DNA from: Lagopus muta
Lineage: Eukaryota > Chordata > Aves > Galliformes > Phasianidae
Length of the DNA stretch: 64,000 nucleotides
Direction: 5' to 3'
Assembly (NCBI RefSeq): GCF_023343835.1
Contig: NC_064444.1
Coordinates: forward strand, 18,389,219-18,453,218
Position 1 is the first letter of the stretch. Every line of letters begins with the position of its first letter. Below, piece after piece: positions 1 to 14,200 of the stretch. Position numbers and translations under genes: made by a program. The notes beneath the pieces were generated by a model that saw only the letters and a program-made list of their open reading frames with translations, made no database searches and was not told the origin of the DNA.

Positions 1-229
1 TACATTCCTCTGGCAGACAACAGGGGCTTGCTGCCTACATTCCCTTCCGTGGATGCGGAGCACAGGCTGATATTGGCCAACATCCCATGCTATCACTAGC
101 ATCTGCTACAGGAAAGCACAGGGCAGTGCTTGTGACAAGGTAATTCCCACTAAAACACATCAATGCTGTGCCCGATTAAGCTTCTCTCCCAAAGAATTGC
201 AATAGAACCCTGAATAGAACAGGAAATAC

Positions 230-3200
230 CATGGCAGAATTAGATGCCTCGTCGCCAGCGCACACAAAGATGCTGCCATCCTCCTCTGGGCTCTGGAAAA
301 TGGCATTCTTGGTCAGCAGCTTGCAGGTGGGCCCAGCACTGAAGGTCTGGACGGGGTTAGCAGAGCACACCACATCTTCAGAGGCCTCTGTCAGCGGGGT
401 GCAGGTCAGCTCCATCAGGACACAACGCACACACGGGTTACTTTTACCTGCGGGGCAAAAGTAAAAAGGCAGCCCTTGAAAAATTTCATTGTGGACAAGA
501 GTAACTGTAGGAAGACAAGCAAAGCCAGCTTACAGCCACCTCCTTTCACCCTCACCTATGTGCAAACACCCACTGCCGTGGTCAAGGCAGACACCACGCT
601 TCAGGGAGGTGCTCAGCTCCTAAGCTGCTGATGAACCAAACAGAGCCAGACAGCACATCAGCACAAAGCACACGCTGCAGAGGCACACAGTTACTTACTG
701 GGCCTGTACGTCGCCAGGCAGTGCCGCGAGGTGCTCTCTGTCTGAATGTCAATGCATCCCCCTGGCTCCAGCAGCAGATGATGAGGCCGGTAGGAGTTCC
801 CAGCCTTCTGCTCCCAGAAACAAGCTCCTTCCAAGGTCCCAGCCAATATGCCACCATAGGGCAAAGAGGATGAGGCCATTCGAGGCAGGTAAGACAGTGA
901 TACCATGGGACACCTGAAAACGAGTGGCAAGAGTCAACGTTGCCAGCTGCAGTGAAGCAGCGTTCTGCTTCAGCACTCCAGAGCTCCCACAAAGAAAGCA
1001 TGCAAGGCAGGCTATGAAACAGCCCTTCAGGAGAGGAACCCCAGTGGCTTCAACGTGGATAAACAAAATTGGGCAAGATTACTGCCTTATGCTTTAAACA
1101 GACATCACACAGCACACAGACGTGGTGCAATCCACAGCTCTAACAGTTCCAAACAGGGACAGCAGGCTTCAGCAGGCATCAGTAGAGCACGTACTTGTGA
1201 GTCCTTTCCTTCACTGCAGGGGCAGGCCAGGTGACAAAAGCAACGTGCTCAGGTTGTTTAAACAGCAGCTTGACATAGCTGGCCCCACTTCAGCCTGCCT
1301 TGCATTAAATCCTGGTTAAAGCATTAAAGCTTGTGATCGTCTTGGGCAGTGTGAAGACCACAACAGCCTTACTGGCCAAGTCCACACAGCTTCTATCCCC
1401 TGAGATATGCTCTTAAATCAACATTTGATTCTGAGCAGAAGAGATGGAAGCACCAGTGTCCTCTTTGTAATTTGTCCTTTTCAAAGGAAACAATAACCCA
1501 GCTCCAAAACCCAGCCGGTTCTGCTGCTGGGTCCATTTCTGCTGGCTGTGTGCCTTCACAAGATGCACTGGCCAAGTACCTACACTAACCATACAGCTAT
1601 CAGTTACGGAGGGAGCCATGCTCAGCTTAATGTACACCAGTAAAGCAGAAAAAAAAGTGACAAACCCTTATGCCATACCTGGACTTCTGAGGGACCAGTT
1701 CCTGGACGTGGGAGTTGGTGTCTCTCAGGTCGTATATCATGATGGAGCCGTTGACCAACCCAGCATAGATGTAGTTTGTATCATCCAGGCACCAGCAGCA
1801 GCTCCACACGGGGCGGCCAGTATTGTATGTCTGCACCACGGTGTTTGTTGCCAAGCTGCAGGAGAAAAACAAACTGTTGGGCCTTTGCACAACACCGACT
1901 GGCAAGACAGCAGTGCAACCACAGGAAGCACATCAGGTTTCTTTCTACGGACTTAAAAGCTGATCTCCTTAGATTGAATTCTAAATTACTACTCCCGTGC
2001 TCTACACACGGCTGCATAATAATGGAATAAACCCTTTCATATTGCTTGTGAAGGGGGATATAATTCTTCCAAGGCGATGCTTCCTTTTCTAGATTGATTT
2101 TCAGAGACTGGGAATGGAAATCTCAGAGCAGGATCTCAGCTGCATTATGGGAAAGAAACCTGAGTTACTCTTCTGGAAAAAAAATCAGGAGAAATCCTCT
2201 GCTGTAACATCTTAACACTGCTTACTCCTAAAATCACTAGGCTTGCATCTTCAGATTACATCTCTTTATTTCCTGCCTTCATGGAAGGGACATCGCTTAC
2301 GCCTCAAAGGCAACCAGCTTATCCAAGAGAGAAACAATGAATGGGGTTCAGACTGTTAAAAGCACATTTATAGTGTTAACTGCTTAGAACTTGAATTCGT
2401 GGAAGGCTGAAGAGGGGATGACCTGGAGGGGCACAGCCCAGGAAAACAGATGAAGTTGGCCTCGGGTTAGAATGTACATTAGAAAGTTCCTTCTGCCAAG
2501 GGTGGCACTGCCAATACAGGCTTGGTACACTCCAGTGAGACAGAACAGAATAAAATAACACCTTTATAACTCATGGGGTTCACTTGGAGAAAGGCAGTGA
2601 TGTGCAGAAGTGCACAGAAGCAATTGGGAACAACCACAAAGACCTGGCTGGAGAGAACTATCAGGAGATGCCATCAGAATAGAGAGCGGTTAAAAACAAG
2701 GGAAAACAAAGCCTCTGTGCTATTCTAAGCTCTTGTGAACACGAACGGGGGACTTGATGTCTTGGTAATTCCTTTTTGTAGGACTGGACTTGGAAATGAG
2801 GAACTGGGAAGGTGGCCAAGGGGGGGGGGGGGGGACGACTCTTCTTTCTACAAAGATGCTGCTGAAGCGAGCACTGAGCTCCAGCATCCTGGAATCAAAC
2901 ACAAACGCAGAAAGATCACAAGTTCTGATGCAGGTCATCAGGCAGAGGGGCAGATGTGGAAATCGAGTTTAAGCAGCTCCTGCAACGAGAGGCTGCTCTG
3001 CAGGAAAGCCACGACAAGAACACCAACCTCAGCAGTCATAAAGCTGGCACGCTGACTTAAAACTGCCATCTTTGACACTAATTTTTAAATAGCCAACCAA
3101 GGATTTCAGCACAGTACCACGAGGGGGAAAGCAAGCATTCTTTACATGTTTGTTACAGAATTATGTTCTCTTCATTGTTTCCCATGTGGGAAAGAACAGG

Positions 3201-5215
3201 GACTGTTTGATCACATGGCATATTCTGCCTAGGTCCAGAATGGACACGCTGCTGCAACTCAGCAAGACCGAGGCCAACAAGGTTCTGAGTTAGCTTAAAC
3301 TTGAAAGGCAGCACAGAGTAGCAAGAAAACACACACTTGTGTGCTGAAAATCCACCAGGGATGGAGAGACATCTCTCACCCTCTGCATAATTGTCTCCAG
3401 CCTGCTGCTTTCAGTCACTGCTAGCTCCAGAGCACCTGTGCTTCTCCAGCACACGCTCAACAGTGCTGTGCACACACTTCAAATCCCAGATGAACTGCAC
3501 AATCCACAAGACTCAAGTCAGAGAGGCCCACATCAGCGCAGGGAACAAAGTGCTCAAGCTAAGCACAGTTTCTGCTTTATGCCATACAAGCTCCTGTGCT
3601 CCACATTTCACTGCAGAAACAGAAAATCAAGCGCAGTACAGCAAGGGCTACAAGACAATTACAAAATCCAATCCAGACTCTCGCCCAGAGCCTCACACTC
3701 GCTGGGGGAGGCTCACCTGGTGAGTTTGAGAGTGTTGTCCAGAGCAGCAGACAGCAGCAGCCCGTCTGCACGACTGCCAAAAGCCAGCCCCCGGATCTGT
3801 TTGCTGTGGATGGGGATGTACTGACTGCTCTTCAGGTTGGCCACGCTCATCATCTTCACACCGCAGCCTAACGAGAAGGACAAGGCAGGTTATTGCAAGG
3901 CCTGTGTGCCAGGCAGCACGCCTACCAGCAACTGCTGAGGAGCCCACAGCTAGCAGCGCTGCGCCCCATCTACAATCCCCACATGAAAACCTGTGGCGGG
4001 GTGAACGCGCCCCATTTCTTTACTGTTCTGAGCGAGAACTGCCACAAATCATTATGAAGCTCTTAAAATCCTGAAGTATTCGAGCCAGCCAGAGCAAAGC
4101 CAGTGCTAGTGTTACAGTTCTCATTACACGAGCTGCTGCTCTTTAGTCAGTTTCTCCTAAATAAGCACAGTAGGATTACATGGCAATTTAAGAGAACAAG
4201 TGTCGCAGCATAAAATGCTTGCAGGTGAACTTCACCTGCGTGCCACAAAGCCTCCATTCACAGATTCACTCCATGGCTCCAAAGAATAAGGCGAGCTGAA
4301 CGCAGTGAATGGAATTTTCTTATGTTGAGATAAGGCACATTATTTGTTTAATGGTTTGGAGATTAAAACAAGCTTCACCACTCACAAAGCTCATGGAAGT
4401 GCTTTGCAAATAAAGGCTCTCAGGCTCCTAACTGCTCCATCTGTTTCACAGGGACAGGAAGCTGGCTCAAGGCCAGGTGTCAGTTCACTTGCCCCAGCCA
4501 TAACAGCCAGGCAGGAACAGCACTGCTGCGCTTCTCGGCCTCCTGCTCCCACGCTGGCACACGGTGCTCCTGCCGTTCATGCTAAAAGTTTGTTTTCCTT
4601 TAAAAAGGAGTCGGTTGAAAGCACGTGGATCAAAACGCCTGCACCACAGGGGACATTTCTTGCTCGCGCATCAGGAGCGACTCTGCCTGCCCTCGTGTGC
4701 TGACCTCTCCTTCTTTTACCTTCCTGAGGACGTGGCATTGAGCAGAAGAGCCAGAGATCCTCTGCTAGGATCCCACTGCAGAAGCGAGGGGGAGACGAGT
4801 CATCTCTCCGGGCAGAGCTCACCAAAGCAGCAGCACGAACCAGAGATAGACTTGTGATTGCTCCCCATTTATATGGCACATACAAAGGTAAAGCCAGGGA
4901 GAGAAGGCATAGGGAGCAAGCAAAACATCTACCTTTTGTAACTTAACACCACCTACAAACCCCCCGATCTCAACTTGCCCATTTACCAGGAATAAAAGTA
5001 GACTGTGGAGAAGGCTGTGATACCACGAGACAGCTCAGCGAGTCGCAGTATGCCATCACTCTGCAGCTGCCAGCCTGAGACACCACAAAAACCTTCTCCA
5101 GGTGGTACTTGCGCCGGCTCTGGCTGGAGGGGAGGCTGCCTGGGAAGCAGGTGTGGGAGTTGCCAGGGGGTTTAGAAGCAGTGACGTTGTGCTGAGCCAC
5201 CAGAGCCTTCAGCTC
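230..5215 (-). CDS. RFWD3: RFWD3 WD40 propeller exons
   Basis: Five exons (5215-4987, 3867-3717, 1855-1679, 913-699, 447-230) encode the C-terminal propeller that in mammals binds RPA. Recognisable blocks are [86 protein letters not shown] and [17 protein letters not shown], all collinear with human RFWD3. The last donor follows GDEASNSAM, so the final blade (human LLWDAASG onward to the C-terminus) is outside the window. Confidence 0.94.
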
Positions 5216-8200
5216 CTGCAAAGGAAAGAGAGCTCAGAGAGTTTTAATGCTGTGCTGGAGACGAAGCACGCTGTGCTGTGCGATCCACGTACTGCAGGGG
5301 CTCCCATTCTCAGAGAAACAGAGAGAACACGGGCTGTTCTGTCTCTGCACTGTTTCTGAAACACTGCATTTCCCAGTCCACTGACTGCAAGAGCAACAAA
5401 AGCGTTCAGAGGTTCTGCAGGCTCCGGCCACATTTACTCAGTCTGTTATTGTATGTATTAGAAGGAGGGCTCTGGGGCAAGGCAGAAAAGCCAATGACAA
5501 TTATTACCAGATCAATGCTGCTTAGAGGAGAATGAACTGCCAAGTATTACATGCAGCTCAGCCACGAGAGACAGTCAATTAGAACCATTTTCCAGAGTTT
5601 CCAGAATACCCCATAAAGAAGAAAAAAAAAAACAAACAACAAAACAACCAAAAACCTTCAGTTTCAACACAGACCGACTTGTTTCCGGCAACACCCTCAA
5701 TTTAATGAAGATGGCCCTGTTCTTGTAAACCCTGGGCAGCAAATTCCAGGAACAACTCTCAAAGCTCCTGCCTTGTTTTCTGCTTCATCCCCGCCTCCCT
5801 CCACCTCAACTGATGCTCAAGGGTGCTCAGCAAAGCCCTCGCCAAGGTCACCTCCCATCACAAACAAGATATTCCCCAACTCCCCGCAGAGCACCGGGGG
5901 GAGGTGGGTGATGTGAGGAGAGGCACTGCTGCACTTCCATCACCTGTCAGTGGTCACAGCACTTCCAGGGAACGGCTCGCTGCGATCCAAGGGCAGAGCC
6001 AGGCAGTGCAGCACCCAGTGATGTTAAAGAGAGGATGCATATGAAGAAAATTACTACTTGCTTTCTGTTGGCTGAGCAACTTGGATTATGCTTCAAATAC
6101 CACGTAACATTTAAACAATTAAGGGCCAAAGAGATATAAGGAGTATACTTGTAGATTGCAAGCTAGCCTCCATACCAAGCCAGCCAGGGTCACTTAACTC
6201 GTGGACAAGCACAGGCAAGAGTTCTCAAGAGGCAAGAACAAATCCCAAGCTCTACATGAACTGCTGTCACCAAGCCCCATAACTTCTGGGGACTGCTCAA
6301 GAGGAGGGCAGCCCCAATATCTTCCAGAGCAATTCTGCATTCCAAATCCCCCCATGAGACTAAAAATGGAGCCTGAAGACTCGAGGTGAGCAGAGACAAA
6401 ATCTGGGGAGGATGCAGGAGGATGTAAGGGGTGCCAGGATGCTGACAATCAGAAACCATAGCTTTGGGCTTGGAGTAAGCAGTCAGTGCGTACACAGGTA
6501 CACTGTGCGTACACTGAGAAGAAAGCAGCTTTTCATCAAAAATTTAATAAGCCCTACTTCTGAAAGACAGAAAGATGCCACCACCACTGAGAATGAGAAG
6601 AGATTAAAAATATTTGTTGCTCTGGGGAGTTTATAAAACTCTTCTTGCCACCTGCACTCAAAATTTCAATTTTATGCAAGGTCTTCATTAAAAAGAAAGG
6701 CGGGCAATTAAAAACACAAAGACCATCAGTACGATGTCTGCATTTACAGCCAAAAGAGGAACCCAGCACAACCAGGAACAGGATATATTACCAAGGCAAC
6801 TGCAAACAAAAGAACAGACCCCACTAACTGTGCTCAAGAAGGACAGGTCTGGTAGGATAAGCTGATGGCTTCCCTTGAGATGCTGTGCAGTCTGCCTGGC
6901 TCCTGCTCTGATGAAGGAACAGTTGGAGAAGGAATCATAGAGTGGGCTGGGTTGGAAAGAACCTTGGAGATCAACTCAACCCAACCCCCTGCTACAGGCA
7001 GGAACACCCCCCTCTGGACCAGGCTGCTCACAGCCCCAGCCAGCCTGGCCTTGAGTGCTTCCCAGGGAGGGGGCATCCACAGCCTCAGTGGGCAACTTGT
7101 TCCCAAAGAGGATATCCAGCAAAAATCTTCTAGAGGAGTATGCATGAAAAGCTGAAATAGGAGAGGACAATGAATAGGAAAGGAAAACAGCCAGCAACAA
7201 CAGATTGAAGCCAGTTTTCTTCCAAGTGTTAGGTTAAGGGTTCTAACAGCTGATACAAACCTTTAAAAACAAAAGCAGTTATCAGATGACAGCCACTCTT
7301 TGGCCATGCTCCTGCAGACCTCTTAGAGAAGTCTTGCTGCTATCTTGCTCTACACGGCCTAAGATTTGCATTTAATAGAGATAAGTGCATGACCCCATAA
7401 CTGCAGTGCAGCACTAGAGGCATCGAACCTGAGCCAAGGAGCCTGGAAACAGCATTTTTAATACACACTTCCATAAGTAAGCTGAAACAAGCTCATTTTT
7501 GTGTAAGAGAAGCATACCAAAGGGTCACAAGCAATACGACACAAGGCACAGTTCTCATGCACACTAACAACAAAGAAGGGCTCACAGAAGGGCCCTGGGG
7601 GAACTGATGGCTGATGTTTTCTCTAAGACTTAAGATATCAGTCTGTGTGCAACCAGTGAGCACAGCTCTTCCAATGAAGTCTTGTGCAACTGGACTTTTC
7701 CCACTCTGAAAGTCCCTCTGAATGTATGGGCATTTCACAAATTTGTAATGTGATGTAACCCCACAGCAGTGTTTTCTGGGGTGACTTCCACCTTCCTACA
7801 CCAATTAAACACATTTCCTTGTACAGTCAACCACACTGCTGACAGACAGGAGCAGGGCAGCAAATGCCAGATGCAAGAAGGTCAGTTCTCAGTGAGAACA
7901 GTCAAACAGTGCCTTGTCCACAGAGGTTCTGCAGTCTGCTTCCACCAGCTGATAAGATGATGCCCCAAGCAACCCAATCCAATCCTGAAATTGCCCAGCT
8001 AGGGCTGGGCTGGAAGCTTCCAGGGGTCCTTTCCATATTTGAATGGCTCTGTGTAAGTAATTGCTTTACTAGATGAGCTCCCATAATATAAGGGATTAGT
8101 TATGCATACGCTCAGAATATAATCCAACAGCTCAGCAGCTTATGCTATGCTTCCTGCTGATATACAGCTCCCCAGCAAACTGTTTTTCACTTCCAGTTCA

Positions 8201-11200
8201 TTCACAGTATAGACAAGCACCTTGAAATTGCTTCCAGCACTCACATCAAGTGATGCAGGACAGTGATGAATGCAGTATAAATACTGAAATGGAGCTTAAG
8301 GACACAGGGTACTTAATCTTTATAACGTGCGACTTAACTCAGTCAGACTGGATACTCTATCATCTAATACCTAAAGAATTGCAGGAAGGCATTGTGGACC
8401 TGCAGCTCTATCTTATTCCTGCCATTCTTAAGCTAAAGTTTATAGCAGGCCAGTTTTCTCACACACCCTGATGAGAATACAGCCTCATGCAGGAACTTAG
8501 GAAGCAATCTGTAAAGTCACGCGTTACATCACTTGGAAAAACTTCGGCCAAAAAGGATGTTGCTTAATGTACAGACAGAAATAGCCAAGGCTCTGAAAAA
8601 TCCAAAAGTAGAGAAAAGCTTAAAGCTGAGCAAGTTACCAGACAGTGAGAGGTTAGGCAAGTTCTGACCTACTTCATGCAACAAAAACATAGCAAACCGG
8701 CTGTGAAATCCAGTGCTGATGCAACACGTGAGGTGACTCGCAGCGGGAACTTCCAGCAAGGTCCACAGCTTCACAGACATTCTGTGAAAGCAGCTGTGGC
8801 AGGTTACAAAATACAGGATAAAGTTGTCGGTTAGCAAGCAGTTGTTTCCTTTTGGTGTATCCTGAGGTGCTTCTCAGCAGCTGTAGAACCCCAGCTGAGC
8901 CCAGTGACAGGCTCACAGCCCAGGAAGAGCTTAGCTCAAATCTTGACTGACCTTTGCAATACATTTAGGGGTTTGGTTGCTTTGTGGGTTTTTTTTGCCA
9001 CAGGCATGCTTTCCTCATCACTATTTATCAAAAAACTTTCCATTATGCCACGGATTCCCAATGCTTATTTTGGTGCAATTAAAAAAAAAAAGGTAAGCGG
9101 GACAAATGTGGCACTGCATTACCAGACCTCGCTAGCAGCCACAAGAGTCAAGGAGCAACCTGCAACACCAGCAGCCAGGAGCACCTACTGTTACACTGCA
9201 CTCGTGACTTCAAGTCTTCCAAGCAAAAATGCAGTCAGCACTAAGTGGCTCCTTAACTACACCAGCCTGGGATACTGGGAATGGCTGAGTTTACTAAATC
9301 CCACCAGATGTAGAAGCCTGCCTTCTCTCCTGTCAGGAAGCAAAAGTCAGGCTGGGGAGAAAGGGAGTCCTCTGTGCATCAGGAGGGTCAGACTCACCTG
9401 AACTTGCTTGCGGAGTTTGCTGCATTCATCTGTCAGGACCTGCAGCTGCAGCCGGCTCTGTGCAGACTCCAGCTCTGCCTGTCTCCTCAACTTCTGCTCC
9501 TTTTCTAAAGAGCTGCATCAGAGAGAGACCAAAAAAAAAAAAAGCAAACCTCAGGGCTACGTAATTCTGGGATGCTTCTCTGCTGACTGCTGCCCCTGAA
9601 CTTTGTTCCAACATGGGTCCCACTCAGGTAAATTCAGACAGGACAGGGGCTGGAGTCACCCAGAGCATTGGCCTTAATTGTACCGAATGACTCAAGGATA
9701 ATGTGGAACAATAATGTCTCCTCACCCTCTGGAGTCCAAATACTCTCATTTGGAAACAGAGCAGCCATAATAGGCCTGTGTTAAAACTGTATTTTCTACC
9801 TCATCTTGAGCCTAAAAGTGCACATAAAAAACAATTAGCAGCAGCTGTTTTGAAAACACGCTTCAGTTTTGCTTTCATAAGTACTTTACATAGAAAGCAG
9901 TAGTTGAAGGGGGGAAGGGGGAAGAACTCCTTAAAATTATCTGCACGTTGGGTCTATGTTGACACTGCACCGTGTGCTCCAAAAGCTGCAGTACTCTGGT
10001 TATTTCAGCAGTTTACATGCAGGAGATCCAGCTTGCCTAAGCACCTTTAAAATACACAGACCTCACCTTGCACATTTATCAAGCACAGAGTTCTGTCATT
10101 TCCCTGTAGCTTCACTGTGTTACTCCTTGGTTGCATAAGAAGTAGATGAAGCTCTGTATTGAACCATCGCAGACACAAGCACCCAGAATCAAAAGGGCAG
10201 CTTTTCTGAATGCAAGGGACAAAAGCACAAGCTCACACCTAACTCAAGGCTACGTGCAAACAATATTGATGTATCAGGGTCCACATTTGTCCCCTGCTCG
10301 TGGCTACGTGCCACAAAGCTGCCACTGCCAGCAAGTGAGAGGGAATGCCAGGCAGTCACTGCTGTCTGTCTCCCAACCAGCAGCAGGCAGGAGACAAACG
10401 GGAAGAGCTGCTGTAGGATCCTGAGACACACACAGCAGTTAGTCACCTCTACCTGAGGAACAACAAGATTTAAGCACCCAAATGCCTTCTAAGGGCTTGA
10501 AAACAGGTTTCACTGTGCTTTGTTTTGCTGTATCTATCCAGCAAATGCAGCTGTGACCTTCCTAAAGGTGCAGTTCAAACACCATTGGGCAGCAGCGACC
10601 TGGACAGAAGAGAGACCTTCCCCTGGTGATAGTTATTCCTCGAACATCTCTGATTAATAATTACTAGCACAAAGAGGTGTCCGTTGAAAAAGTGTTAGAA
10701 GACCAGCATTATGCTCAGGAGCATGTTACAGCAGATCCAATTAAATTCTATTCACTACAAGATTCAAGGGAGCTCAGAAGTCTGCAGCCTTGCAATTTCA
10801 AAACAGTGTATGTGACAGCATCTTAGCAAAAAGAAATTCGTGCCCATTTTCCACTATTCCTTTTTTCAAAGGAAAAAAGTCTACACTGAAGTTGGAAGGG
10901 GGAGTAGAGTCATAGTAATGCTTGCTGACCTTTGTAAGTAAAGCTACATGAAGAGTTTGACAAAGCAAGATGGAAAGTGATTCATAGGAGAGATTACTCT
11001 GCTTAATGTGTGCAGAAAAGATGACAGAAAAGGTCAGTTATTCACCCTCCCTGCTTTTCTAATTATGCCGTGCTTTTCTCATCTAATGATGAATTAGCAA
11101 CATACAGCTTTTGGCAACAACCCCACACGTCCTCCTGCGATGGCATTTCAGGATCCGGCACAAGAGACCTTTTGCAACCCGAGTGCCACAAAGTACAAAC

Positions 11201-14200
11201 TCTGTTCTATTTCCAAAGAAACCTCTCCTTACAAGCAAGGCACAGATACCACAGCAAGACCTACGACAGCCACGCTGATGATAACCCCCAAGGGAAAGCA
11301 CAAAATGGATCAGGTAATACAGGAAATTAAAGCATAAAGTAAAAGCCAGGCTGCTGCTTTCCTTGACATGCAACCAGCGAGGCTGTGGGGGACACTCCAT
11401 ACCTCTTCATGCGTTCCTGCTCACTGGTATCCAGTGCCTTCAGGGTGCGGGCATACAGGACCACGATGTCAGAACGTTTTGCTTTCTTATTGCACTGAAA
11501 GAAAGACACCATCAGTTCATCGACACGAATGCCACGAACCAGGCTACGCAGCCCTACAAATTGCTATTCTGGATATTCCCTAGGAGTTCTGAAGGGAGGC
11601 ACTGCCACTTCAAGACACCCCATCCTGCAGGCACTGCAGTTCTGCTGGGGGTCTGCAGTGTAGATCAGGCTTTGCATTATCGAAGGTTCAATAGAATCCA
11701 GCTGCCTGCTTCCCACCAAGTTTATTTTGCTAAAGCACCAGAAACACAGCATGGTCAGAAAATGCACAGAAAGGAGGAGAAATGACTCAAAGCAGCATGG
11801 CAGCCAAGCCTTGGAAAGCATCAAGACCGGTTACTTTAAGAGCAGAACCCAGGCACCCAAGCCTACTCCCCACTTTGGTTTATATTTCATGTTCCTTTGA
11901 TCAAGCCCTGCAGGCCCAAACCCACACGAGCGTTCCTGTAACACAATCAAGCACTGCCATCCCATTGATTTCGTGATACAGGGAGAGCCAGGTGCTTCCA
12001 TCACTGAGCACCTTGCTACGACCGGCTCGTACTTCAGAAAGGACAACACCTCTCTGAGTTGGGACCTGTAAGAAATTACAGCATCTGAAATCTTCCTGTC
12101 CTGCAAACATAGTTGGCTGATCAGAAGAGAGGCAGTGAGCACGGAGATAAGTCAACTCAGCGGTGAGCTAAATTGCTACGTGCGTTTCAACTGCAGGCTT
12201 CTCTATTATTTAGCAGCATGAAGAAACCAAGGGCGACAGTTTCAGACCAGACAACTTCCCCCACACCTCAGAAAAGTGCTTCGCAGAGCGGTGAGTGGTG
12301 AAGGCAGCTTTCCTGGCAGCCAACAGCTGTCACCAACAGGATCTGGAATGCTGCAATTTCACAGTAACTGCACTACTCAAGCCACTTAGTATACAGAGCA
12401 GCACGCACAGCAACTCGGTGCTATTCATTTAGAGAACACTCAGCCTGCGAGGGACGGCGAATGAAAAAGAAGGAAGATGATGTAGCTGCAAGGTTGTCTC
12501 CAGAACAGGGACTTCTCACAGGGAGTTGTCAGTAATCGCATTAAAAACAAACAAAAAACCATTCAATCAGGAAAAAGTACCCCTTACAGATTGCTAAGGT
12601 TCAAGAAGAAAGCAAAGTGCCGAAGAGCAAAGGAGGTCTCAGAGTTTTGCCTGGGCATTTAGCAGACAAAAAGGTTACACACAATTGTCAGAGATGGGCA
12701 AAGTTAGGTCTGGGCCTTTGGTCTGGGTCTGGGCTGTGCTAACAGGGGCTCTTTGGGCTTAATCACAGCACAGCTCAACAGGAAGCTTCTTATGCAAGGA
12801 GGGAATCCTGCACAGAGTCAAGCAAGACTTGGAAGCTCTCAAAATGAGAAAGCCAAAGAAATGCTGAGCTTCCAGACACTGTCTTGGAAAGCAGGAGAAC
12901 TGAACTTCCATCCACTCACCGGCCTATTTTTGTCAACACAGACCTAATCAAAATGACACCAGTATGGAAACCAGTAAAGCATGGAAACAAAAGCAGAAAG
13001 AAGCACCTTCAGAAGCAGATCTACCAATTGCAACTGCACATTAAAGCTTGTTTCTCAGTTCGCTTTCTGAAACCTACCTGAACAGCCTGATCTTTAGGCT
13101 GCAAAAGCAGATGCAGTCCAAAAAGAGCAGTTAAACCTACTGAAAGTGGTTCTCAGACAGATTTCTAGTCCAATAGTGCCTTCTTTACGCTTAATTGCTT
13201 CTAGGAATCTGTCTGCCATTCCACACTCCAGGAACAGTGCAGTGCTCTGAAACCAATTACAGGTTGAGTTCAAACTAGCAGCCTTCTGAGCCTGCTAGTC
13301 ACAAGCACTCTACTTCAGGGGAGAAAATCCACGTCAGAATCTTTCCCTTGAAGCACTGCTAGCTGTGCCTGCGCCAGATGCACCAAAATAATTGTGATTT
13401 TTGTTACTTCTGACAGCAGGCAGAGGTGGCTCCCTTGTAGAGCAAATAACTGTCACAGTTACGGTGACCATGCCTGCAGCACAAGTCACCCAACAGCAAG
13501 TCCTTCCCAGAGCACAGAAATGCCCACTTTACCTGGGGACACTTCCCTGCCTGCCCCTTGAGCCACCTGTCAATGCAAGTGTAACCAAAGAGGTGCCCGC
13601 AGCGCAGGGCTGACAGACGGTGCTCCCCAGCGTTGGTCCACGGCTCAAAGCAGATGGCACACGTGTCCCCTTCCTCCTCCTCCCCCAGTGCTGCAGCAGG
13701 AATTGGTGCTTCCTGTTTCTTCAGTGGAGTTCTCTAAGATTTAAAAAACAAACAAACTCTCTGTAGGCAAATGTGGTTTTTACCATATGTAATGTGCCTC
13801 CAAAAGCATTTAGGTCACCTCACCTGCTTTTGCTGGGCTTCAAATTCTTCATCTTCATTATTTCCATTTTCTGCAGGAACTCGAGGCAGAGTTTGAGGCA
13901 GCTCTGCTTGATCCTGACTGGAAACTAAAGAAAGCGTTGCTTAAATAAACTGATACCTATGGGGGAAGAGGGACTCTCCTTGACTTGATCCAGAATGATC
14001 ACAGCATCAGTACAAGCAGTGTGACAGTGGCACAGGTTGCACACAGAGCTTCAGATCCTGGGTGCAGGTCGGGCAGTTGATGTGTAAGCCCTTCTGTTCA
14101 ACAGCCATACTGAAGAACTTTCTGTTATCTTTTACAGAAAGATGCAGAATTCCAGCACATTCGGTGACAAAGGAGAGCTTTAGAAGACAGAAAAGCCCTG

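Noticed and set aside
1-229. Possible last RFWD3 exon
   Set aside because: A fragment reading WDVGQYQPVL resembles the human WD...DQPVL order only loosely, with no collinear continuation; the exon is taken to lie outside.
8904-9401. 165-codon open frame on the plus strand
   Set aside because: Overlaps the boundary of an RFWD3 coiled-coil exon on the other strand and mostly translates intron.
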